Below, one piece after another: positions 1 to 6,222 of a stretch of 6,413 bases of DNA. Where the stretch lies: NCBI GenBank assembly GCA_007128345.1, contig SKXS01000265.1, positions 1-6,413 of the forward strand, written 5' to 3'. A program made the translations under genes and the position numbers. This DNA comes from Spirochaetia bacterium. GTDB taxonomy: Bacteria > Spirochaetota > Spirochaetia > PWKH01. The stretch's first letter is position 1, and every line of letters starts with the position of its first letter. The notes beneath the pieces were generated by a model that saw only the letters and a list, made by a program, of their open reading frames with translations, was not told the origin of the DNA and did not search any database.

Positions 1-57
1 ATCGTGCTTTCCATGCAGCAGCAGTTTGTGAAAGGACTGACAGAATCTGACAAATAG
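1..57 (+). CDS. C-terminal end of a carbohydrate ABC transporter permease (partial, 5' end outside window)
   Basis: Frame 1 reads 18 codons to a TAG at 55-57, ending QQQFVKGLTESDK. The pattern of hydrophobic residues, then Q-x-x-FVKGLT and a short polar tail, matches the extreme C-terminus of MalG-like (CUT1, binding-protein-dependent) inner-membrane sugar permeases. In that family the last transmembrane helix is followed by a Q-rich/aromatic stretch and 'F-V-x-G-L/I'. An intrinsic terminator begins 11 bases after the stop, which supports this being a real gene end and the last gene of its operon. The assignment rests on a very short tail: the permease identity is inference, and the substrate cannot be told. 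It converges on the MFS gene downstream. Confidence 0.55.
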   Translation: MVLSMQQQFVKGLTESDK

Positions 58-67
58 TTCTCAGCAC

Positions 68-103
68 GTGCGGGAATTACATCATTCCCGCACAGAATTT
101 TTT
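68..103 (+). terminator. Rho-independent terminator of the upstream permease operon
   Basis: A perfect 10-bp stem, GTGCGGGAAT at 68-77 and ATTCCCGCAC at 84-93, with a 6-base loop (TACATC), is followed by AGAA and six T residues at 98-103. This is a textbook intrinsic terminator for the plus-strand transcript ending at 57. On the minus strand the same hairpin lacks a T-run, so it would stop the convergent MFS operon only weakly. I see no better terminator between 104 and 195 for that operon. Confidence 0.92.
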
Positions 104-195
104 ACTATTTCTGTCTGTACTGCAAATAAACCAACATCTTTTTTTATGTGACTAATGATGACCCGTAATAACAACTGGAAACGGCGTTTGTGCTG

Positions 196-1407
196 TTATT
201 TGGCAGCTGCCTGCTCAGGTCTGGGATGCCGCATGCCCCGGTCAAAGCGGGAAAGCAGGAGCATGCACGCTGAAGCGACGATCAAAAGGACGATTCCCAA
301 ACTGCCGAAGGCCCAGGTGAAGCCCCACTGGTCAATGGCGGCCCCAAGTACCGGCGATATGATGCCGCTGGCCTCAGCCCCGGCAAAAAAATAGATTCCC
401 AGTACGGTAGACCTATGCGCAGCAGGAACCCGGCTCACGAAGAAAGTCTCCGACATAATCATGCGGAAGGAGGAGATGACTGCCAGACTGAAGAGCAGCA
501 GAGCAATCATTACCCAGTGCATTGCCATACCCATAAGCAAAACCGCAGGCCCAGCAGCCAATGCAACGACGCTAAAGAGTACACGGATGTTCAGGCGGTC
601 GGCAAGCAGTCCCCCCACTGGTGCAGATACCACTGTAACCGCATAGAACAATGTAAGAAAGAGCGCTGCGACCTGTTCGGTGAAGCCGAAGGAATCAACG
701 ATATAGAGGGTTACAAACGGGAGCATGGAGCCTACCGATGCACCAAGTGCTGAGGTGGCAACCAGAAAGATGATGATCTCAGGTGCCAGCCTCAGCTTCT
801 GCCGTCCCGTCGCATCAGCGGGATCCCGAACCTTTCTGGCAGTGACCTGATACTGGTTGAGCAATATGAAGAGCACTGCCCCGATGATGATAACAGGTAT
901 AGATATGATGAGAAATGATCCACGCCAGCCCAGAAAACCCGCGATGAACACCGCAAGCAGGGGGGCTGCAAGATGACTGCTGCTTCCTCCGAATATGTGC
1001 AGGCCGATGGCTTTGCCCCGCTTCGTCTCCGGTACTGATGCTGAAATCAGGGGGGACGCCGAGGGATGGTAAGCCCCTCCAGCAAGGCCGAGAAGCACGA
1101 GAAGGACAAGCAGAGACACGTATCCCGTTGATATCCCTACGAGGAATCCCGCAATGCCCACCCCCGATATGCCGATGAGCAGCATGTACCGGCTGCCGAT
1201 GCGGTCAGCGATCCATCCAGCGGGAAGCTGGGAGAATCCGTAGGAGAGCGCAAAAGCCGACATGACAATGCCGGACTGGGAATAGCTGAGCTCAAATGAG
1301 TCCCGAATCATGGGCAGAAGCGGAAGAATGATGGCTGTCAGCAGATGGTGGACAAAGTGGGCCGAAACAAAGAGAAGCATGAAGACATATGGGCGCTGCT
1401 GTTTCAT
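196..1407 (-). CDS. Major facilitator superfamily (MFS) transporter, possibly fosmidomycin-resistance-like
   Basis: This is a 403-residue polytopic membrane protein of normal MFS length, with about 12 hydrophobic segments in two halves and a polar central loop around residues 178-200. The first half carries the MFS loop 2-3 signature GWIADRIGSRYM (about 64-75). The second half has a weaker copy, GGLLADRLNIR (about 256-266). The segment GGAYHPSASPLIS (about 110-122), with the following GLHIFGGS, resembles the Fsr-type efflux branch, but the substrate is not determinable from sequence. The open frame continues 30 codons upstream. I chose the ATG at 1405-1407 because GAAGAGGT lies 7 bases upstream of it and the first membrane helix follows at once. 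The longer start would overlap the preceding chromate-transporter gene. It is the last gene of the minus-strand operon, 20 bases after the chromate-transporter stop. Family certain, substrate unknown. Confidence 0.9.
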   Translation of the reverse strand: MKQQRPYVFMLLFVSAHFVHHLLTAIILPLLPMIRDSFELSYSQSGIVMSAFALSYGFSQLPAGWIADRIGSRYMLLIGISGVGIAGFLVGISTGYVSLLVLLVLLGLAGGAYHPSASPLISASVPETKRGKAIGLHIFGGSSSHLAAPLLAVFIAGFLGWRGSFLIISIPVIIIGAVLFILLNQYQVTARKVRDPADATGRQKLRLAPEIIIFLVATSALGASVGSMLPFVTLYIVDSFGFTEQVAALFLTLFYAVTVVSAPVGGLLADRLNIRVLFSVVALAAGPAVLLMGMAMHWVMIALLLFSLAVISSFRMIMSETFFVSRVPAAHRSTVLGIYFFAGAEASGIISPVLGAAIDQWGFTWAFGSLGIVLLIVASACMLLLSRFDRGMRHPRPEQAAAK

Positions 1408-1427
1408 AGTATGAACCTCTTCATCCC

Positions 1428-1970
1428 CTATATAAGATAGAGCAGCACGCCAAGGGCAGCTGACGTGAAAATAGCCAGGATGGGATGTATCTTCCACTTG
1501 AGGGTGAGTGCAAGGATGATGACGAAAATGGCTGCACCCCGGAAATTTATATTGGTAACCGTCTCGCTGTACACCGACATGGACGCAAAGAAGACCACCG
1601 CATAGGCGATAAGTCCGATAACCGCAGGCCTGATCCCCTGGAGTACGGACTGGACAATGGTGCTCTCCTTAAACTTCTGGATCATGTGGGCGACAATGAC
1701 CACCAGGATGAGGGACGGAAGCACCATACCCACAGTAGCGGTTATCCCTCCCAGAATGCCTGCAGTGCGGATGCCGATGAAGGTGGCCGCATTGATGCCG
1801 ATAGGGCCCGGGGTCATCTGGGATACCGCAACAATGTCTGCAAATTCTTCTGCGGTGAGCCATTGGTTGAGCTCAATTTCCGATTTCAGCAGGGGTATGA
1901 TAACGTATCCGCCTCCGAATCCGACTATCCCGATACGGAAAAAGGTCCACAGCAGCATCAGGTATATCAT
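1428..1970 (-). CDS. Chromate transporter (CHR family), short single-domain subunit, second of the pair
   Basis: This 180-residue hydrophobic protein is a one-domain (short-chain) CHR family member. CHR proteins export chromate, or move related oxyanions, across the inner membrane. Visible family motifs are FFRIGIVGFGGGYVIIPLL (about 10-28), the conserved SQMTPGPIGINAATFIG (about 50-66) with an intact PGP, and a hydrophobic C-terminal half with several membrane segments. The start at 1968-1970 is supported by AGGAG six bases upstream. The ATG overlaps the stop of the first subunit as ATGA, so the two are probably translationally coupled. An in-frame extension far upstream is open but runs across the sister gene in another frame and has no CHR similarity. 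In known paired systems (for example Bacillus subtilis) the two short subunits function together as one transporter. Chromate as substrate here is family-based inference. Confidence 0.93.
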   Translation of the reverse strand: MIYLMLLWTFFRIGIVGFGGGYVIIPLLKSEIELNQWLTAEEFADIVAVSQMTPGPIGINAATFIGIRTAGILGGITATVGMVLPSLILVVIVAHMIQKFKESTIVQSVLQGIRPAVIGLIAYAVVFFASMSVYSETVTNINFRGAAIFVIILALTLKWKIHPILAIFTSAALGVLLYLI

Positions 1971-2545
1971 GGGGTTCTCCTGACACGCAGCAGGCCGAAG
2001 AGGATAAGCCCAGCGAATGCCGCTGATACGATAACCAGGGCAGCATGTATCTGGAAAAAGAGCACCGCAGCCAGGCTCACCACTGCAAAGAGCAGTGAAA
2101 TCCAGTCCTTGATGACCTTCCGTCCCAGTTTGATCCCAGCAAGGAGAATCAGCGCGGCAACACCGGAACGGACCCCGATAAAGAGTCCCTGCAGATAGAT
2201 GCTGTCCTGGAGGTTGATGTAGAGGTAGGCGAACAGCGCAATGATTATCATCGGCGATATGATCAGCCCTATGGTGGCGATAAGCGCTCCGAGGATGCCC
2301 GCCACCTGGTACCCGATGAAGATGGAGGCATTCACCGAAATGATTCCCGGTAGGGACTGCACCACCGCGATGATGTCCACCATCTCCTCTTCGGTGACCC
2401 ACTTCCTGCGGGTGACAAACTCACGGTCGATAAGTGGAAGCATGGCATACCCGCCGCCTATGGTGAAAGTACCTATGCGGAAGAAGGTCGCAAAGAGTAT
2501 GCCTATGTGGGAGATGAATGAGCCCTGAACTTCTCGATGTGCCAT
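1967..2545 (-). CDS. Chromate transporter (CHR family), short single-domain subunit, first of the pair
   Basis: This 192-residue membrane protein is homologous to the subunit encoded just downstream. Both share FFRIG, GGGY, 'W-V/L-T-x-E-E' and AGILG in the same order. Motifs here are FRIGTFTIGGGYAMLPLI (about 22-39) and VVQSLPGIISVNASIFIGY (about 61-79). The usual PGP of the family reads PGI in this subunit. The protein ends in a basic tail, RVRRTP. I chose the ATG at 2543-2545, preceded by AGGA with six bases of spacing. The frame opens 19 codons earlier, but that ATG lacks a ribosome site and lies inside the stem-loop region after the BAX-inhibitor gene. The stop overlaps the next start by 4 bp. 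It likely forms a heteromeric oxyanion transporter with its partner. No chrB-type regulator is visible. Confidence 0.93.
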   Translation of the reverse strand: MAHREVQGSFISHIGILFATFFRIGTFTIGGGYAMLPLIDREFVTRRKWVTEEEMVDIIAVVQSLPGIISVNASIFIGYQVAGILGALIATIGLIISPMIIIALFAYLYINLQDSIYLQGLFIGVRSGVAALILLAGIKLGRKVIKDWISLLFAVVSLAAVLFFQIHAALVIVSAAFAGLILFGLLRVRRTP

Positions 2546-2556
2546 TACGTATCCTG

Positions 2557-2593
2557 AAATAAAGAATCCCCTGCACGATGGTGAGAGGATTCT
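2557..2593 (-). terminator. Stem-loop with weak T-tract before the chromate-transporter pair (candidate attenuator/internal terminator)
   Basis: Read on the minus strand, AGAATCCTCT (2593-2584) pairs with AGGGGATTCT (2572-2563) with a single T.G wobble. Inside it CAC pairs with GTG, leaving a one-base bulge (C) and a four-base loop CATC. About 13 pairs are followed by TTATTTC. The structure fills most of the 71-bp gap between the BAX-inhibitor gene and the first chromate-transporter gene and ends 17 bases before that start codon. The T-run is broken by an A, so it is more likely partial termination, attenuation or an mRNA-processing or stability element than a strong terminator. The pairing is seen directly; its role is inference. 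Confidence 0.45.
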
Positions 2594-2616
2594 CCGCAGC
2601 ATCGGTACATAGAGGG

Positions 2617-3321
2617 TTAGGTTCTTCTGCCGAAAATGCGCAGGATGAACAGGAACATATTAATGAAATCCAGGTAAAGTTTCAATGCTCCCAGTATGGA
2701 AAGCTTTACATAGGTTGATTCATCCATGGATGATCCGTATTCGCGGTTCCATCTGAGTATCACCTGGGTATCCCAGGCAGTAAGCCCCAGGAAGATGAAC
2801 AGACCGACATAGGAGACAAGATAGTAGATGGTCTCGCTGCCTATGAAGAAGTTGATCAGCGTGGCAATAATGATGCCCCACAGCCCCATGATAAGGTAGG
2901 AGCCCATGCGGCTCAGGTCCCGGCGGGTCGTCATGCCGTAGATGCTCATTCCGGCAAATGCGGCAGCTGTGGTAAAAAACGCACGGGATATCTCAATGCC
3001 GGTGTATGCATAGAAGATAACCGAAAGGGTGACCCCGTTGAGCATGGCATATATGATGAATGCAAGCACGGCCGAAGATGCCTGCATCTTTGCAAGCCTG
3101 GCCGAAAGATATATGACCAGTCCCAGCTGAGCTACAATAAGCACTATGAACATGCCGGGTGTACCGATGAGGGTGCTGAACAGTCCCGGTGATGACGCGA
3201 CGGTATAGGAGACCAGAGCAGTCAGGGTAAGTCCCCCGGTCATCCACAAGTATACGTTGCGCAGCAGACTGCGTTCCCGCACCCTGACCGCCTGTGCCAG
3301 ATGCTGTCTTGTCACTGCCAT
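2617..3321 (-). CDS. BAX inhibitor-1 / YccA-family (UPF0005) integral membrane protein
   Basis: This 234-residue protein has about seven hydrophobic segments after a short polar N-terminus, the usual length and shape of bacterial Bax-inhibitor-1 proteins. Family hallmarks are TTRRDLSRMGSYLIMGL (about 131-147), the LTAWDTQ motif (about 180-186) and the C-terminal LKLYLDFINMFLFILRIFG (about 213-231). D184 and D218 are the conserved acidic residues that probably correspond to the pH-sensing Asp pair of Bacillus YetJ, a calcium-leak protein; that correspondence is inferred, not aligned. The frame is open 70 codons further upstream, across the GNAT gene's end. The ATG at 3319-3321 is chosen because AAGGAG precedes it by 7 bases and family homology begins there. 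It is second in the operon, 46 bp after the GNAT gene and 71 bp before the chromate pair. The role in this organism is unknown, probably membrane or ion-stress homeostasis. Confidence 0.93.
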   Translation of the reverse strand: MAVTRQHLAQAVRVRERSLLRNVYLWMTGGLTLTALVSYTVASSPGLFSTLIGTPGMFIVLIVAQLGLVIYLSARLAKMQASSAVLAFIIYAMLNGVTLSVIFYAYTGIEISRAFFTTAAAFAGMSIYGMTTRRDLSRMGSYLIMGLWGIIIATLINFFIGSETIYYLVSYVGLFIFLGLTAWDTQVILRWNREYGSSMDESTYVKLSILGALKLYLDFINMFLFILRIFGRRT

Positions 3322-3352
3322 ATTTCTACTCCTTTTCACAATCATCTGTAAT

Positions 3353-3386
3353 GTACGAAAGAGTCTCTCAAAGGTCAAGTTCGTAC
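3353..3386 (-). repeat. Inverted repeat spanning the GNAT stop codon
   Basis: GTACGAA at 3353-3359 and its complement TTCGTAC at 3380-3386 enclose a 20-base loop that itself contains the small odd palindrome AGAGTCTCT (3360-3368). It covers the last codons and the stop of the acetyltransferase gene and lies upstream of the BAX-inhibitor ribosome site. No T-run follows on the minus strand, so it is not a terminator. It may be fortuitous or an mRNA element. Confidence 0.3.
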
Positions 3387-3889
3387 TTCTGTTCAGTGAA
3401 ATGAAGTTCCCAGCCGGCAAACGGATGCGATTCAGTGAGAATGAATCCTTCAGAAAGGTAGAGACCTGCAGCCTCTGGGAGGAAATCGCCGGTATAGAGG
3501 AAGACCCTTCGGTAGCCGCACGTTCGGGCAAACTCTATTGCTCTGCGCAGCAGCTGTCTTCCCAGTCCCAGACCCCTCCAAGGAGTGTCCACGAGGAACC
3601 ACCTGAACTGGGCAGCCTGGTCCCCTGCGTCAATGACCGCGCAGCACCCGATCAGCTCAGCAGTCCCTGCCCGGGAGATCAGCAGGGCCTGCTCTTTTGT
3701 ATTTCCCCCACCCTGTCTCTGGGCAAACTCTCCCACAGTAACAGCTACGTACCCTTCAAACATGGGACCCATGCCGTGCTCACGGGCGTACACTTCCCCA
3801 TGAAATGAGACGATCCTGCCCGCGTCACCGGGATTCAGCGTTCGTCTCAATATCAATACCTCCCCGCCCTTCAATACGATACGCTCCAT
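3368..3889 (-). CDS. GNAT-family N-acetyltransferase
   Basis: This is a 173-residue single-domain GNAT enzyme that would transfer an acetyl group from acetyl-CoA to an amine of a small molecule or protein. The acetyl-CoA pyrophosphate-binding motif A is clear: WFLVDTPWRGLGLGRQLL (about 97-114), with the R-G-L-G-L-G loop at 105-110. It is followed by the helix AIEFARTCGYRRVFLYT and the C-terminal AAGLYLSEGFILTE (about 140-153). The N-terminal 'NPGDAGRIVSFHGEVYAREHG' region and FEGYVA (about 19-49) resemble the GNAT half of MarR-GNAT fusion proteins, but no MarR domain is present here. The start at 3887-3889 has a strong AAGGAGG four bases upstream. The 34-codon extension to an ATG at 3991 would overlap the rarA promoter and lacks a ribosome site. 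It is first in the operon and divergent from rarA. Its own promoter is uncertain: TATAGT at 3959-3954 has no good -35. The acceptor substrate is unknown. Confidence 0.9.
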   Translation of the reverse strand: MERIVLKGGEVLILRRTLNPGDAGRIVSFHGEVYAREHGMGPMFEGYVAVTVGEFAQRQGGGNTKEQALLISRAGTAELIGCCAVIDAGDQAAQFRWFLVDTPWRGLGLGRQLLRRAIEFARTCGYRRVFLYTGDFLPEAAGLYLSEGFILTESHPFAGWELHFTEQKYELDL

Positions 3890-3970
3890 GGAGCCTCCTT
3901 GAGCTTCCCATACTACAGGAAACAAACGCAGCCCGATAGTCTCCGCAGGGCGTACTATACCGATATGCTG

Positions 3971-4000
3971 TTGCAGTAACCGTGCATTCATGCATATAAT
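3971..4000 (+). promoter_or_regulatory. Sigma-70-type promoter for rarA, placed for a leaderless transcript
   Basis: A perfect -10 hexamer TATAAT sits at 3995-4000. A poor -35, TTGCAG at 3971-3976 (only the TTG matches consensus), lies 18 bases upstream. The ATG of rarA begins six bases after the -10, exactly where transcription would start, at the A of 4006. The spacer contains the small inverted repeat TGCAT-TC-ATGCA (3983-3994) abutting the -10. In the 30 bases before the ATG there is no purine-rich ribosome site. The sequence elements are seen; initiation at 4006 is inference. Confidence 0.6.
3983..3994. repeat. Short inverted repeat TGCAT-TC-ATGCA in the rarA promoter spacer
   Basis: Five-base arms separated by two bases lie directly against the upstream edge of the TATAAT. 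A protein bound here would block the rarA promoter. At this length the repeat could be chance, so operator function is only a possibility. Confidence 0.3.
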
Positions 4001-4005
4001 TGCCC

Positions 4006-6222
4006 ATGGATCTCTTCGCCAAGCAGCATGACACGTCTCATCAGCCCCTTGCGTACCGCATGCGGCCCAGGACCCTGGATGAATTTATCGGGCAGGACCA
4101 CATTGTCGGCAAAGGAAGGCTCCTGAGACGGTCCATACAGGCTGACCAGCTCTCTTCGGTCATCTTCTATGGTCCACCCGGAACCGGAAAGACCACCCTT
4201 GCGAGGGTGATCGCCAATACCACTAAGAGCAGGTTCTCGTCAATGAACGCGGTGCTCTCAGGCGTGAAGGATCTCAGGGATGAGATAGCCCTGGCAAAAA
4301 ATCACCTGGACCTCTACCAGCGCAGAACTATCCTCTTTATAGACGAGGTGCACCGCTGGAACAAGAGCCAGCAGGACGCCCTGCTGCCCTGGGTGGAGAA
4401 CGGGACTGTGATCCTCATCGGGGCCACCACGGAGAATCCCTTCTTTGAAGTGAACAGAGCGCTAGTCAGCCGAAGCAGGATATTCCAGCTGACTCCCCTC
4501 ACTGAAACAGACCTCATGACCGTTGCTCAGATGACCCTCACCGACCGCGAACGGGGGTACGGGAGATGGAAGGTCATCTTTGAGCAGGGGTCCCTGGAGC
4601 ATCTTGTGCATGTTGCATCCGGTGACGCAAGAAGCCTGCTGAACGCGCTGGAGCTGGCTGTTGAGACAACCCCAGATACCTTTCCGCCCAAGGACGGCAG
4701 CGAGATAGCCGTTACCATGGAGGCTGCTGAAGAGAGCATACAGCGAAAGGTGGTGCTCTACGACAAGGAAGGGGACTACCATTTTGATGTCATCAGTGCA
4801 TTCATCAAATCGATCCGCGGCTCAGATCCCGATGCGGCTCTCTACTGGCTGGCCAGGATGGTATCCGCAGGCGAGGATCCCCACTATATATTTCGGCGCA
4901 TGCTGATATCTGCCTGCGAGGATATCGGGCTTGCCGATCCCCACTGCCTGGGTATTGTGGTTTCTGCCGCTGCTGCATTTGACCGGATCGGCCTGCCTGA
5001 GGGAAGGTTCCATCTTACCCATGCTGCGCTCTGCCTTGCCGCTGCACCTAAGTCAAACAGCACCATGGGGTTCTTCGATGCACTGAAAGCCGTTGAGGAG
5101 GAATCGCACCAGGAGGTCCCTGTCCACCTGAAGGACCCCAGCCGTGACCAGAAAGGCTTCGGCCATGGAGAGGGATACCTCTACCCCCATGCGTACCGCG
5201 ATCATTGGGTAGTGCAGCAGTACCTTCCCGAAGGACTGCGCAGCAGGGTATTCTACCAGCCTTCAGCATCAGGATACGAAGACTCCATACGGCTGGAAGT
5301 GCTCCGCAAGCGTGAAGCCCAGCTTGAAGCGGGGTATGCCGATTCGGTGCCGGAAATGCTTACCTTCTCCCCCCCTGATACAGGAAGCGAGCGGTGGCTT
5401 CAGCGCATTATATCGAACAGGGGGGAGCTGCTTTCCCAGGTGCGCCGCAGGATTTTCTCCTCCCTGCACCTGCAGCGTCACTACCGGGTTCTTGACCTCA
5501 GTGCCGGCCTGGGGCTTCTGGTATGGGAAGCATGCAGGCTGGTGCCTGAAGGAAGCGTGCACGCACTGTGTGCTGATGATGAGGTGAAGCGGGTCATCAG
5601 CCGGTATGCGGAGACCCTGCAGGATGAGCGCAGGCCCATACTCAGTATATCAAGCCTGTGCGCATTTGCGTCACAGCCACCCCACAGCTTTGAGGCAGTG
5701 ATCGGGAGGAATGCACTGCTCAGGGAGCAGGACAAGGCTGCCCGGCTGAAGGATATATATTCACTCCTTGCACCAGGTGGAGAATGCTCATGCAGCGAAA
5801 CGATTCCTGCCGAAGGAACCAGGCTCTCTGAAGCTGCAGCATTTCGCCGAAGCTCGTTCACTCCCGGCAAGGCATTTGCTTCATACCAGGATCTGCACGA
5901 TTTTCTCTTATTATGCGAAGAGGAGATGTACAGCGACAGCGGCAATCCCCTGGTGAACTGGGACATCCCCTTTCTGGAAGCCGCTGCAGAAAATGCGGGA
6001 TGTACGTCGGTCAGCACTGACCGCTTTTCGGTCACCGAAAAGCGGACCTTGGCCGAAGGAGATGTGAGACGATGGATTAAGCGCTCTTACCTGCCTGCCT
6101 ACCAGCGTGCATCCGAATCAGAGCCCCACGAGTCAGCTGCAGAAGCATGCATCAGGCTGCTTGCAGGGGCTGAAACAGAGTGGAAAACCGCTGAGGTGCA
6201 TCTCTGCTGCCGGAAGGCGTAG
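4006..6222 (+). CDS. rarA: RarA/MgsA replication-associated recombination AAA+ ATPase fused to a C-terminal methyltransferase-like domain
   Basis: The protein has 738 residues; E. coli RarA has about 447. Residues 1-430 form a full RarA, a clamp-loader-like ATPase acting at stalled forks: the MDLF start, PLAYRMRPRTLDEFIGQ (14-30), Walker A GPPGTGKT (56-63), Walker B LFIDE (110-114), sensor 1 IGATTENP (138-145), Arg finger in LVSRSR (R156), sensor 2 in GDARSLLNALE (R209), then the MgsA region YDKEGDYHFDVISAFIKSIRG (252-272) through YRDHWVVQQYLPEG (397-410). A charged linker leads to a class I SAM-methyltransferase signature: VLDLSAGLGLLV (495-506), the acidic strand end ADD (523-525), VIGRNALL (565-572) and LLAPGG (587-592), then about 140 residues without a motif I recognise. 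I recall this fusion from spirochaetes and cyanobacteria; the methyl acceptor is unknown. ATG 4006 is chosen over TTG 4000, which lies in the TATAAT; an in-frame TAA at 3997 closes the frame. Confidence 0.93.
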   Translation: MDLFAKQHDTSHQPLAYRMRPRTLDEFIGQDHIVGKGRLLRRSIQADQLSSVIFYGPPGTGKTTLARVIANTTKSRFSSMNAVLSGVKDLRDEIALAKNHLDLYQRRTILFIDEVHRWNKSQQDALLPWVENGTVILIGATTENPFFEVNRALVSRSRIFQLTPLTETDLMTVAQMTLTDRERGYGRWKVIFEQGSLEHLVHVASGDARSLLNALELAVETTPDTFPPKDGSEIAVTMEAAEESIQRKVVLYDKEGDYHFDVISAFIKSIRGSDPDAALYWLARMVSAGEDPHYIFRRMLISACEDIGLADPHCLGIVVSAAAAFDRIGLPEGRFHLTHAALCLAAAPKSNSTMGFFDALKAVEEESHQEVPVHLKDPSRDQKGFGHGEGYLYPHAYRDHWVVQQYLPEGLRSRVFYQPSASGYEDSIRLEVLRKREAQLEAGYADSVPEMLTFSPPDTGSERWLQRIISNRGELLSQVRRRIFSSLHLQRHYRVLDLSAGLGLLVWEACRLVPEGSVHALCADDEVKRVISRYAETLQDERRPILSISSLCAFASQPPHSFEAVIGRNALLREQDKAARLKDIYSLLAPGGECSCSETIPAEGTRLSEAAAFRRSSFTPGKAFASYQDLHDFLLLCEEEMYSDSGNPLVNWDIPFLEAAAENAGCTSVSTDRFSVTEKRTLAEGDVRRWIKRSYLPAYQRASESEPHESAAEACIRLLAGAETEWKTAEVHLCCRKA
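6021..6045. repeat. Perfect 25-bp inverted repeat inside the rarA fusion gene
   Basis: CCGCTTTTCGGT (6021-6032) and ACCGAAAAGCGG (6034-6045) are exact reverse complements around a single central C. In RNA this gives an 11-bp stem with a TCA loop. It falls in codons 672-680 (DRFSVTEKR), in the C-terminal extension. No T-run follows, so it is not a standard terminator. Confidence 0.85.

Noticed and set aside
104..195. Possible terminator or small RNA between the left-hand terminator and the MFS stop
   Set aside because: There are A/T-rich runs but no convincing stem-loop followed by T residues on the minus strand, and no open frame with a ribosome site.
1485..2198. A 237-codon plus-strand open frame opposite the chromate-transporter genes
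   Set aside because: The product is highly polar and Asp/Gly/Arg-rich with no family resemblance, there is no ribosome site, and the opposite strand carries two well-supported CHR genes. It is an antisense shadow of codon bias.
1971..2402. In-frame upstream extension of the second chromate-transporter gene (to 324 codons in total)
   Set aside because: The extra His/Gly/Cys-rich stretch runs through the first CHR gene in another frame and has no homology to the family. The ATG at 1970 has a ribosome site and the ATGA overlap.
3257..3808. A 183-codon plus-strand open frame opposite the GNAT gene and its downstream gap
   Set aside because: It lies opposite the well-supported GNAT coding sequence with intact acetyl-CoA motifs, and its own product resembles nothing I recognise.
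3890..3991. N-terminal extension of the GNAT protein to an ATG at 3991
   Set aside because: It would extend beyond the usual GNAT fold start and overlap the rarA promoter, and it lacks a ribosome site. The internal ATG at 3889 has AAGGAGG four bases upstream.
4000..4005. TTG start codon for rarA two codons upstream of the ATG
   Set aside because: It overlaps the last base of the perfect TATAAT box, has no ribosome site, and RarA proteins characteristically begin MDLF.
5437..5472. Inverted repeat CAGGTGC ... GCACCTG with a 22-base loop in rarA
   Set aside because: Seven-base arms with a long loop in GC-rich coding DNA are expected by chance, and no accompanying signal was seen.
5481..6035. 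A 184-codon minus-strand open frame opposite the methyltransferase-like region
   Set aside because: It is a Ser/Arg/Ala-rich low-complexity product typical of antisense frames, with no promoter or ribosome site. The plus strand encodes the continuous fusion protein with recognisable motifs.
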